Under the pieces are notes generated by a model. That model was not told the DNA's origin. It saw only the letters and a program-made list of their open reading frames with translations, and ran no database searches. A DNA stretch of 51,268 nt from Roseiflexaceae bacterium (GTDB lineage Bacteria; Chloroflexota; Chloroflexia; Chloroflexales; Roseiflexaceae). The DNA lies in NCBI GenBank assembly GCA_947450095.1, contig CANFUF010000010.1, positions 1 to 51,268 on the forward strand, given 5' to 3'. Position numbers and translations under genes: made by a program. This document shows positions 32,986 to 41,016 of the stretch, one piece after another (positions within the stretch are counted from its first letter, which is position 1; each line of letters begins with the position of its first letter).

Positions 32986-35925
32986 ATGTCCGCTCGTTCT
33001 CCAGAACCTCAATCTCCCCCGACTGCACGCGCATGGCGTGCAGTTCCGTGGGCATGGTTATTCGGTATAAGTGTCGTTGTAGGGCGCCGTTTATGGAGCA
33101 ACCTGGCACTTATTTTGGCGATTGCCACCGGATTCACTGTTGCAGTCGCAATTGTGGTCTGTATTCCTGTCTATGCCGAGGCGGTGGGTTATCGCATTTT
33201 GCGCGAAGAGCTCACTAGCACCGTCAATGGCACCAAACGCCCACCGTTTGCCTTTATGTACCGCTATCTCGGGACACAATCTGGTAACCTCGAACCCACC
33301 AAACTCGCCTCCGTGAATGGGTATTTTGCCGACCAACTACCGGGACGACTTGGGCTCAAAATCACCAACCAGACCCGTTATTTTGCGACCGACAAAGTCC
33401 CCCTCCGGATTGAAGCCAGCGGCGGTGGGCAACCTCTTAGTTGGGTGTCTGTTTCGTATGCCGATCATCTCGCTGACCATATCGATATCATCGATGGGCG
33501 TATGCCGCAAGCAACTGCCGTTGATGAACCGATGGAAGTTCTGTTGTCTTCCGATTTTGCCTTTGGGTTGGGGTTGCAGCCTGGTGACACGTATTACATT
33601 TTCACCCAGCATGACTTCCCCGAAAAAAGCATGATTCCCGTCAAAATCGCTGGCATCTGGCAACCCAAAGATATGAGCGATGACTACTGGTTTTATGCAC
33701 CTGATGTGCTCCACGAAACACTCTTCACCGCCGAAGAATCGTTTTCGCGCCAATTACTCCGATCCACCCCCAAGCCCATCAATGTCGCATTGTGGTATGT
33801 GGTAGCCGATGGTAGCGTATTGCGCTCCAACGACGTCCCCGCATTCGGCGGCCGGATCGACCGGACGGTGGCCGAAGCCAACAAAATCCTCAAAGGTATG
33901 CGCCTCGATGTATCACCGATTGATGCATTGATTCGGCATATTACCCGCGTCCGCCAACTCACTGGCACACTGACGATTTTCAGTATCCCTGTCCTCGGCT
34001 TGATTGCTTACTTTGTGGTATTGGTGGCCGGGCTGGTCGTACAACGCCAAAGTAACGAAATCGCCGTGCTTCGGAGCCGCGGGGCCTCGCGCTTACAAGT
34101 ATTAGGGATTTACTTAATCGAATGGCTGTTAATCGGCATACTTGCTATCAGTGTTGGGGTATTTGTGGGGCAATTCGCCGCCATCGCAATGACCTGGACA
34201 CGCTCATTCCTTGATTTCAAACCGATTAACGAATTCTTGCCCATCGGCATGTCACAAGATGCCTGGATTCGGGCCATCGAAATCGTCGGATTGATGCTCG
34301 TTGCCGCCTTGATTCCAGCCTTTTTCACGTCGAAATACACCATCGTTTCATTCAAAAGCGAACGGGCACGCTCAACCCTCAAACCGTTTTGGCAACGGGC
34401 TTATCTCGACATTTTGTTGATGATTCCCATCGGTTATGGTTGGTGGATGCTCAAACAACAAGGATCTCTCGGAATCATCGGTGGTGATGGCACCAACGAC
34501 CCCTTCAATAATCCCTTGTTGTTGATTGCCCCAAGTTTGTTTATTTTTGCCGCAGCCTTGATTGCCGTCCGTTTATTCCCAATCATTATGCGTTTGCTCG
34601 AATTTGTGACTCGCTATTTACCTGGCATTTCGGGAATTACGGCGTTGCGCTACTTGGCACGCACACCGAGTGCCTATTCAGGGCCGATTTTGTTGTTGAT
34701 TGTGACCCTCAGTTTAGCGGGGTTTACCGCATCAATGGCCAAATCACTCGATGGCAATTTACTCGAGCGGAACCATTATATAGCGGGCGGTGATACGTTG
34801 ATGTTTGACATGGGTCAAGACAACAGCGGTGGTAGCCCGGCAGCACCTGGGTCGGCACCGACTGGCGTCGGCTCAACCCCCACCACCGAAGACAAACGCT
34901 TGGCAGGTCCCAAGTATTTCTTTTTGCCCGTCACTGATTATCAAAGCATGCCCCAGGTATCCCATGCAACACGGGTATCGAGTAGCAAAGTGACCGTGGT
35001 GATTGGTGGCAAATCGAGCGATGCTCATTATTTTGGGATTGATCGCCTCGAATTCCCCTCGGTTGTCTATTGGCGGAGCGATTACGCCAAACAACCCCTT
35101 GGCACGCTTATGAATCTCTTGGCCGAAGATCCGAGTGGGGTGTTGGTTGATCGCAAATATGCGGGTGCCCAAAACCTGCGGATTGGGGATAGTTTTATCA
35201 TTCAGATGAATAATCTCGATTCAACCGTTAATGTTCCTGCAGTCGTCAAAGGCTACATCGATTTATTCCCGACCGCCTATCCCTCCGAAGGGGCGCCAAT
35301 TATCGGCAATCTTGAGTATTCCTTCGATATTCAAGGTGGACAATACCCCTACGACGTTTGGATGCGCTTGGTGCCCGATAGCACCATTAGCGATGCAGAC
35401 CTCTACCGCAGTAGTATCGAAATGGGCATGAAAACCTTCATCCGTGAATTTGCCCCTTCCGTTATCATCAAAGAACGCTTGCGCCCCGAACGCCAAGGGT
35501 TCTTTGGGTTATTGTCGGTTGGCTTCATTGCCGCAGCCTTCTTGTCGATGCTCGGGTTCTTGTTTTATTCCATTTTGGCGTTCCAACGCCGCTTCGTCGA
35601 ACTCGGTATGTTGCGCGCCATCGGGTTGTCAACGGGACAACTCGGCACGCTCCTCGCCATCGAACAAACCTTCATCATTGGGATTGCTGGCATCGCCGGG
35701 ACCTTTATTGGCGTTAGTGCCAGTAATCTGTTTATCCCATTCTTACAACTCCCCCAAGTAGAAAAAGACTTCTTCCCCCCATTTGCCGTCCAAATTGCCA
35801 GTGAACAAATCTTGATTATCTACGCCGTCTTCGGATTTGTGTTGGTGGCGACTGTGGCAATTACCGTCATTCTACTCCGGCGCATGAAGCTCTTCCAAGC
35901 AGTGAAACTCGGAGAGGCCATATGA
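32986..35925 (+). CDS. FtsX-type ABC transporter permease (MacB-like, large)
   Basis: Membrane subunit of 979 aa, twice the size of a simple MacB permease. One helix near residues 35-58 is followed by a large extracytoplasmic domain (about 60-320). A first FtsX block of helices contains VQRQSNEIAVLRSRGASRLQVLGIY. A second extracytoplasmic domain (about 580-830) with a Gly/Pro/Ser-rich stretch follows, and then a second FtsX block with RRFVELGMLRAIGLSTGQLG. The two FtsX halves suggest it works as a single-chain permease. GAGGAG lies 6 nt before the ATG. Its stop overlaps the ATPase start (ATGA). The cargo is unknown; lipoprotein, lipid or peptide export are options. Confidence 0.9.
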   Translation: MSARSPEPQSPPTARAWRAVPWAWLFGISVVVGRRLWSNLALILAIATGFTVAVAIVVCIPVYAEAVGYRILREELTSTVNGTKRPPFAFMYRYLGTQSGNLEPTKLASVNGYFADQLPGRLGLKITNQTRYFATDKVPLRIEASGGGQPLSWVSVSYADHLADHIDIIDGRMPQATAVDEPMEVLLSSDFAFGLGLQPGDTYYIFTQHDFPEKSMIPVKIAGIWQPKDMSDDYWFYAPDVLHETLFTAEESFSRQLLRSTPKPINVALWYVVADGSVLRSNDVPAFGGRIDRTVAEANKILKGMRLDVSPIDALIRHITRVRQLTGTLTIFSIPVLGLIAYFVVLVAGLVVQRQSNEIAVLRSRGASRLQVLGIYLIEWLLIGILAISVGVFVGQFAAIAMTWTRSFLDFKPINEFLPIGMSQDAWIRAIEIVGLMLVAALIPAFFTSKYTIVSFKSERARSTLKPFWQRAYLDILLMIPIGYGWWMLKQQGSLGIIGGDGTNDPFNNPLLLIAPSLFIFAAALIAVRLFPIIMRLLEFVTRYLPGISGITALRYLARTPSAYSGPILLLIVTLSLAGFTASMAKSLDGNLLERNHYIAGGDTLMFDMGQDNSGGSPAAPGSAPTGVGSTPTTEDKRLAGPKYFFLPVTDYQSMPQVSHATRVSSSKVTVVIGGKSSDAHYFGIDRLEFPSVVYWRSDYAKQPLGTLMNLLAEDPSGVLVDRKYAGAQNLRIGDSFIIQMNNLDSTVNVPAVVKGYIDLFPTAYPSEGAPIIGNLEYSFDIQGGQYPYDVWMRLVPDSTISDADLYRSSIEMGMKTFIREFAPSVIIKERLRPERQGFFGLLSVGFIAAAFLSMLGFLFYSILAFQRRFVELGMLRAIGLSTGQLGTLLAIEQTFIIGIAGIAGTFIGVSASNLFIPFLQLPQVEKDFFPPFAVQIASEQILIIYAVFGFVLVATVAITVILLRRMKLFQAVKLGEAI

Positions 35926-36926
35926 CCACTAACGACGCAATTGTCACTTGTGAAAACCTGGTCAAGCTCTACCGCATCGATGACCTCGAAGTCATGGCCC
36001 TCCAAGGACTCGACCTTACCATCAAACGTGGTGAAGTCATGGCCTTGGTCGGTTCATCCGGATCGGGCAAAACCACCCTGCTCAATGTCATCGGCGGGCT
36101 TGACCGCCCTACCGCCGGGAAGCTCATCGTTGCAAACAACGATCTCCTCAAGCTCAGTGATGGCTCACTCGATGCCTACCGCCGCCAATACGTCGGCTTT
36201 ATTTGGCAACAAAAAGCGCGTAACCTCATCCCATACCTCGATGTCGAACAAAACATCGAATTACCGATGATTATGAGCGGCATCCCCGCCAAGCAACGCA
36301 AAGAATGGATTGGCGAATTGATTGACGCCGTACGCCTCAATCACCGCCGTGGCCACAAACTCGCCCAACTTTCGGGTGGTGAACAACAACGCGTCGCTAT
36401 TGCCATTGCCTTGGCCAACCGACCAGCCTTGTTGCTCGGCGACGAACCAACTGGTGAGCTCGACTCGCAAACCGCTGAAGTGGTTTTCAATATCTTCCAT
36501 GAATTGAACCGCCGCTTTGCCTTGACCGTGATTATCGTTTCGCACGATCCCAATATCGCCCATTTCGTCAATCGTGTCGTCGCCATCCGTGACGGCAAAA
36601 CCAGTAGCGAAACCTACAAACGGGCTGCGGTAGTCGCCGAAGACAACACCATTGCCACACCGGCAGTCCTCGAAGAACTCCACATGCTCGACTCGGCCGG
36701 ACGCCTGCAAATCCCCAAGGAATTACGCCAACGCTACGGTATCCGTGATCGCTTAATCATGGAAGAACTAGAACAAGGCATTTTCATCAAGCCACCCGAA
36801 GGGGATGGCCAAGCCGAACTCGACGCCAGCCGCGAACGGCGTTTGACTGATGCCGATGCCCCTCCCGAGCTTCGCCCCAGCCAATTTGACCGCCTAATGG
36901 CTGCATTCAAAAGGCGCACCAAATGA
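35922..36926 (+). CDS. MacB/LolD-type ABC ATPase with C-terminal AbrB/SpoVT-like domain
   Basis: ATPase of 334 aa. Walker A GSSGSGKTT is at residues 44-52, the signature LSGGEQQRVAIA at 150-161, Walker B LLLGDEPTGELD at 170-181 and the H-loop IIVSHD at 204-209. Beyond the normal end near 230 is an extra 100 residues. Within it, residues 254-292 (MLDSAGRLQIPKELRQ, YGIRDRLIM, then GIFIKPP) have the swapped-hairpin pattern of AbrB/MazE/SpoVT DNA-binding domains. Whether this segment binds DNA or mediates dimerisation is unknown. ATGA overlaps at both ends place it tightly between the permease and a second ATPase. Confidence 0.9.
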   Translation: MTTNDAIVTCENLVKLYRIDDLEVMALQGLDLTIKRGEVMALVGSSGSGKTTLLNVIGGLDRPTAGKLIVANNDLLKLSDGSLDAYRRQYVGFIWQQKARNLIPYLDVEQNIELPMIMSGIPAKQRKEWIGELIDAVRLNHRRGHKLAQLSGGEQQRVAIAIALANRPALLLGDEPTGELDSQTAEVVFNIFHELNRRFALTVIIVSHDPNIAHFVNRVVAIRDGKTSSETYKRAAVVAEDNTIATPAVLEELHMLDSAGRLQIPKELRQRYGIRDRLIMEELEQGIFIKPPEGDGQAELDASRERRLTDADAPPELRPSQFDRLMAAFKRRTK

Positions 36927-37642
36927 CCAGCAATCAACCAATCGTCCGGATCGTCAATGCGACCCGGGCCTACACCGTCAACAACGACCAAGTCCTCGCC
37001 TTGCGCGGCATCAACTTGGACATTGCCCGTGGGTCGTTTACCGCCTTCATGGGGCGTTCAGGCTCTGGAAAAACCACCCTGCTCAACATGATTGGCGGCC
37101 TCGATAGCCCCAGTACCGGCAGCATCGAGTTCCTTGGCAAAGATATGGCCACCATGTCGTCAGATGCCTTGACCCTCATCCGCCGCAATCAAATCGGCTT
37201 TATCTTCCAGGCATTTGCCTTGTTACCGATTTTGTCCGCCTGGGAAAATGTCGAATTGCCCTTACGCATCATTGGCGTGCGCTCAGGCGCCGAACGTCGC
37301 AAACGCGCCCAAGAAGCACTGACCCTCGTGGGCCTCGAGCAATGGAGCGACCATCGCCCTTCAGAAATGAGCGGTGGTCAACAACAGCGTGTTGCCATTG
37401 CCCGCGCCCTCGTTACCCGCCCACCTGTACTCGTCGCCGACGAACCCACCGGCGAGCTTGATAGCACGACTGGTAAAAATTTGCTCACCCTGATGCGCAA
37501 TATCGTCAAAAGCGAAGGCGTCACCCTCATTATGGCCAGCCACGACCAATCAGTTCATCAATACGCCGATGTGATTCATCACATGCGTGATGGGCAGATC
37601 TTTGAATCAGTGGCGGGGACACCCGATACCCAACCAGCCTAA
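36923..37642 (+). CDS. MacB/LolD-type ABC ATPase (second)
   Basis: ATPase of 239 aa, standard length. It has Walker A GRSGSGKTT, Q-loop IGFIFQAFALLP, signature MSGGQQQRVAIA, Walker B VLVADEPTGELD and H-loop LIMASHD. It lacks the C-terminal extension of its neighbour. Two different ATPases with one double-size permease suggest an asymmetric heterodimeric motor. The start overlaps the previous stop (ATGA). The operon ends at a strong terminator 15 nt downstream. Confidence 0.93.
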   Translation: MTSNQPIVRIVNATRAYTVNNDQVLALRGINLDIARGSFTAFMGRSGSGKTTLLNMIGGLDSPSTGSIEFLGKDMATMSSDALTLIRRNQIGFIFQAFALLPILSAWENVELPLRIIGVRSGAERRKRAQEALTLVGLEQWSDHRPSEMSGGQQQRVAIARALVTRPPVLVADEPTGELDSTTGKNLLTLMRNIVKSEGVTLIMASHDQSVHQYADVIHHMRDGQIFESVAGTPDTQPA

Positions 37643-37656
37643 TCTCACTACCCAAA

Positions 37657-37699
37657 AGCCACCTGTGACATACGGGGTATGTCACAGGTGGCTTTTTTT
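37657..37699 (+). terminator. Strong intrinsic terminator of the ABC operon
   Basis: A perfect 16-bp stem (from AGCCACCTGTGACATA) with a CGGGG loop is followed by seven T. An A-run precedes it. Confidence 0.92.
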
Positions 37700-37729
37700 A
37701 CCCGAATTTTTGCCCACATACATGATTTG

Positions 37730-37759
37730 TGACAAAAACCACAAAAGTGCTGGTATACT
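37730..37759 (+). promoter_or_regulatory. Promoter of the CtaA-like/CtaB fusion gene
   Basis: TGACAA (37730-37735) and the extended -10 TGGTATACT (TATACT at 37754-37759) are separated by 18 nt, about 38 nt upstream of the start codon. Confidence 0.6.
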
Positions 37760-37796
37760 AGCGGTGAATGTGCGCACCGCGCAAGGAGTTTTGTCG

Positions 37797-39458
37797 ATGA
37801 ATGAACCACTGCCAACCCTCGCCCCATCCAATCGTACCGTGCAGGTATTGATGATTGCAATCCTCGGGCTCGTGTTATCCCTGCCGGTAATACCATTCAC
37901 CCCATCCATCATTGCCGGAGTTGCACTCCTCGCCATGATTTTGGCATGGGTATATACTGCACCATTACGCTGGCCATCAGTGATTGTGATGGTGAGCTGT
38001 ATTCCGTTACTCATATGGCCCACACTACTCATCAGCAGTATCGCGGTGACGATAAGTGCAAGTCATTTATTCATCGTGAGTATCATGCCCGATGCCCAAC
38101 TCCAACGGTTGGGCGGCAAACGTGAGCAAGCTCGTTCGCGATATTTGGTACTGCTCTATGCAATCATCGGCGCACTTGTACTCGTCGCCGTGATGGGCAA
38201 TATTGGCGCCATCACGTGTACCACCCTGCCATTTTGTGGCGACAACGGTATCCTCGCCCAACTGCAAAACAGTCACCGCATTTTTAGTGTCGTAGCTGGA
38301 TTGCTTGTGCTTATCACAATCACCCAAACCCTACGTACATTTACCGACGTAACGACTCTGCGGCGCTTGAGTATTGTGGTCGGGTTGACACTCGTAGTCC
38401 AAATCGTCATAGGGCTCATTTTGACGCAAGGAGTGGTACAAAGTATTGTCCATACGAGCATCAGTTTGTTGAGTATTATCAGTGCGACGATGATGGCAAG
38501 TGTGGCACGCCGCAGTACATGGCCAATCAGCGCAATCCCAGAGGCTCCTGCCAAACCTACCGAAGCGGATGATTTTGTGGGGCCATATACGTGGCGTGAA
38601 AAAATCAAAGATTATGTCAGTCTCACCAAACCAGGCGTTATTTCGTTGCTCATTTTGACCACTATCACCAGTATGTATATCACTCCTGCCGGGATGCCCA
38701 GCTTGGCATTAGTTCTCTGGACGGCGGTAGGGGGCTGGTTGATGGCTGCGGCCTCACATGCATTCAACTGCTACCTCGATCGCGACATCGATGTGCTGAT
38801 GGGGCGCACCGGCCGCCGGCCTATCCCCAGTGGGCGTATCCCAGGCTGGCATGCCATCGTGTTGGGCGTGGTGTTGATGCTCATCTCTGCGGTTATTTTG
38901 GTGGTATACGCCAATTGGCTGGCAGCAGCCTTGGCCTTTGCCGGACTAGTCTATTACGTGTTTATTTACACGATGTGGCTCAAACGCTCGACGTTTAACA
39001 ATATTGTGATTGGTGGTGGTGCTGGTGCATTCCCCCCATTGGTGGGATGGGCCGCCATGACCGGGAGCTTGACGCTACCGTCGCTTTTCCTGTTTGCAAT
39101 TATTTTTTATTGGACCCCACCGCACTTTTGGGCGCTCGCCATCATTCGCAGCAAAGATTATGCCCGCGCCGGAGTGCCCATGTTGCCGGTGGTGGCTGGT
39201 GATGCCGAAACACGCTGGCAAATCGTACTCTATACCATTTTGATGTTCATAGTCACCATTATGCCAACCCCACTGCAAATGCTTGGGACGGCGTATTTGG
39301 TGATGGCCGTCGGCTTAGGAGCGATTTTCACCTACTATGCCCTGCGCCTCAACCGCGAAGGTACCATCGCTTCGGCCTGGGGGTTATATCGCTATTCATT
39401 GCTCTATCTCGCGTTACTGTTTGGGGCGATGGTGATTGACCGGCTCTATTTCGCTTAA
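37797..39458 (+). CDS. ctaB: Fusion of a CtaA-like membrane half with heme O synthase (CtaB)
   Basis: Heme A pathway protein of 553 aa. The C-terminal 290 residues are protoheme IX farnesyltransferase. They contain the prenyl-diphosphate motif NCYLDRDIDVLMGRT (NxxxDxxxD), then YTMWLKRSTFNN, WTPPHFWALAI and DYARAGVPMLP. The N-terminal 250 residues have about eight helices. The second group of four has the CtaA pattern: a CTTLPFC cysteine pair, then NSHRIFSVVAG, then IVHTSIS. The first four helices lack these ligands, so only half of a normal CtaA set is recognisable. AAGGAG lies 8 nt before the ATG at 37797. No cytochrome oxidase genes are in the window. Confidence 0.88.
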   Translation: MNEPLPTLAPSNRTVQVLMIAILGLVLSLPVIPFTPSIIAGVALLAMILAWVYTAPLRWPSVIVMVSCIPLLIWPTLLISSIAVTISASHLFIVSIMPDAQLQRLGGKREQARSRYLVLLYAIIGALVLVAVMGNIGAITCTTLPFCGDNGILAQLQNSHRIFSVVAGLLVLITITQTLRTFTDVTTLRRLSIVVGLTLVVQIVIGLILTQGVVQSIVHTSISLLSIISATMMASVARRSTWPISAIPEAPAKPTEADDFVGPYTWREKIKDYVSLTKPGVISLLILTTITSMYITPAGMPSLALVLWTAVGGWLMAAASHAFNCYLDRDIDVLMGRTGRRPIPSGRIPGWHAIVLGVVLMLISAVILVVYANWLAAALAFAGLVYYVFIYTMWLKRSTFNNIVIGGGAGAFPPLVGWAAMTGSLTLPSLFLFAIIFYWTPPHFWALAIIRSKDYARAGVPMLPVVAGDAETRWQIVLYTILMFIVTIMPTPLQMLGTAYLVMAVGLGAIFTYYALRLNREGTIASAWGLYRYSLLYLALLFGAMVIDRLYFA

Positions 39459-39479
39459 TTAAAACTTACCCCACATATA

Positions 39480-39512
39480 AAACCCCCACCGTCAAATTGA
39501 CGGTGGGGGTTT
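39480..39512. terminator. Bidirectional intrinsic terminator
   Basis: A perfect 15-bp stem (39480-39494 with 39498-39512) with loop AAT lies between the convergent ctaB fusion and methyltransferase genes; A and T runs flank it. Confidence 0.85.
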
Positions 39513-39523
39513 ACTGATAACTG

Positions 39524-40390
39524 TTATTTTTGGGCAATGACAATCCGTGAACCGCCAAGGGGAAAATTAATCCCACGCTTGATAAACCACAATTCAACCC
39601 GTAAGATCAATTCAAATAAGCGATTCACAAACGGTGGAATATTAAATTCCCCCATCCCATCAGGAGATTGTATTTGCTTACGTTGTAACAACCGCGACAC
39701 ATACATTGCCGGTAACAACAAACTATTAAACGACGTGCTCCGCTGCACCGTAAATCCTGCATCACACATTTTTTGTTCGAGTTCACCTCGTTCATAACGG
39801 CGCTGATGCTGCGCATAATCATCAACGTGACTCCACAGCCATTGATGTTGCGGCACCGAACAAATCAAAAATCCACCGAGTTGCAATGCGGTATAGGCAC
39901 TCTGCAACACCTGCGTGTCTTCGACGATATGTTCAAGCACATCAAACATCCCAATCACGGTAAACTCAGCATCAAACGGCATAAACCGAGCATCAATTTG
40001 CATAAATACAGCAGAAGGGAGGCGTTGAGCGGCAAAATGCAACCCATTGACAAATAATTCGCCACCGAAAATTTTGGTGGGAGGGAAGCGTTGTGCCACC
40101 GCATTCATGACATATCCAGTCCCACAGCCAATCTCGAAAAACGATTGCATTGTCGGCGCAAACTGTTGGAGCAACATCAAGATTACGTCGTTGCGCACCC
40201 GAAACCAGAAATAATTATCCTCGTGCACATACAGTTGTGCGAATACTTCCGCAGGATATCCACCACCACCATGCGCATATTCAGGGGCAAACGCCATAAA
40301 CCCATCTATTTTTTCAACGTGATAATCACACTGTTGACAACTACCAGTTAATTGATTCATATGATTACCACATTGTTGACAAACAATCAT
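39524..40390 (-). CDS. Class I SAM-dependent methyltransferase with N-terminal zinc ribbon
   Basis: Methyltransferase of 288 aa. It opens with a four-Cys ribbon (CQQCGNHMNQ, then SCQQC, within residues 4-21), followed by a type 11/12 methyltransferase core: motif I FFEIGCGTGYVMNAV, motif IV FTVIGMFDVLEHI, then GGFLICSVPQH. The ribbon plus core layout is common among methyltransferases near polysaccharide and lipid glycosylation genes. It overlaps the gtrA stop (ATGA), so the two are translationally coupled. The substrate is unknown. Confidence 0.85.
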   Translation of the reverse strand: MIVCQQCGNHMNQLTGSCQQCDYHVEKIDGFMAFAPEYAHGGGGYPAEVFAQLYVHEDNYFWFRVRNDVILMLLQQFAPTMQSFFEIGCGTGYVMNAVAQRFPPTKIFGGELFVNGLHFAAQRLPSAVFMQIDARFMPFDAEFTVIGMFDVLEHIVEDTQVLQSAYTALQLGGFLICSVPQHQWLWSHVDDYAQHQRRYERGELEQKMCDAGFTVQRSTSFNSLLLPAMYVSRLLQRKQIQSPDGMGEFNIPPFVNRLFELILRVELWFIKRGINFPLGGSRIVIAQK

Positions 40391-40782
40391 GTTTTTCCCT
40401 TAAATACAAAAAAACGATTCATGATGAACATATACACCGATACAATTCCTATCGCAACAAATTCTACATATGCGTGATGGATATGCCAATTATCAACAAA
40501 TACAATTATTAACGCATAATTAATGCCATACCCGCCGAAACTCACAATACAATACATCAATAAACTGTACCACCACTTTTGCGTATCAGTAAACGTAAAT
40601 CGACGATTTCCCAAAAATCCGAGTAACACCCCAACTCCATAAAGGATTGTCACCATCGTTTTCACGGGTACACCACGAGCAACCGCCAATAAAAATATTA
40701 AATATGCGGTGAGATTAGTAATAATACCAACCACCACAAAACGGAAAAAAATTTTTAGTTCAGCACTATTCGCAGGTATCAT
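40387..40782 (-). CDS. GtrA-family membrane protein
   Basis: Small integral membrane protein of 131 aa with four helices. It shows GtrA-type features: an N-terminal FFRFVVVGIITNLTAYLIF, FLGNRRFTF in the first loop, and MFIMNRFFVFKG at the end. GtrA proteins are thought to flip polyprenyl-phosphate-linked sugars. AGGG lies about 7 nt upstream of the ATG. It is directly coupled to the methyltransferase gene. AT content is higher here than in neighbouring genes. Confidence 0.88.
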   Translation of the reverse strand: MIPANSAELKIFFRFVVVGIITNLTAYLIFLLAVARGVPVKTMVTILYGVGVLLGFLGNRRFTFTDTQKWWYSLLMYCIVSFGGYGINYALIIVFVDNWHIHHAYVEFVAIGIVSVYMFIMNRFFVFKGKT

Positions 40783-40794
40783 TCATTACCCTAA

Positions 40795-40995
40795 TTAATC
40801 TTTTTGCCATTCCATAGGCTTATCTAGCAAACCATAATCTCGCACAAAATCACTTTGTGCAATATAAATATGCGGTTCTACAAATATTTCCCCCTAAACG
40901 CTACCACGATTGCCACTGATTGATAGATTACGATTATTCCACGGTTTTTGTTGAATAATCGCAACCCGTCATCCAAGGCACACGATAACGTATAA
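40795..40995 (-). pseudogene. Decayed C-terminal remnant of an unidentified gene
   Basis: On the minus strand one frame reads from about 40968 down to a TAA at 40795-40797 and encodes protein-like sequence (VAIIQQKPWNNRNLSIS, then EIFVEPHIYIAQSDFVRDY and GLLDKPMEWQKD). It is broken by an in-frame TAG at 40894-40896 and a TGA at 40969-40971. Just upstream a different frame gives YRVPWMT, suggesting a frameshift. No start or family is recognised. It lies between fhs and gtrA on their strand, and its stop is 12 nt before the gtrA ATG, as expected for a former operon member. Confidence 0.45.
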
Positions 40996-41016
40996 CCATC
41001 TGTGTTATAAACAGAA

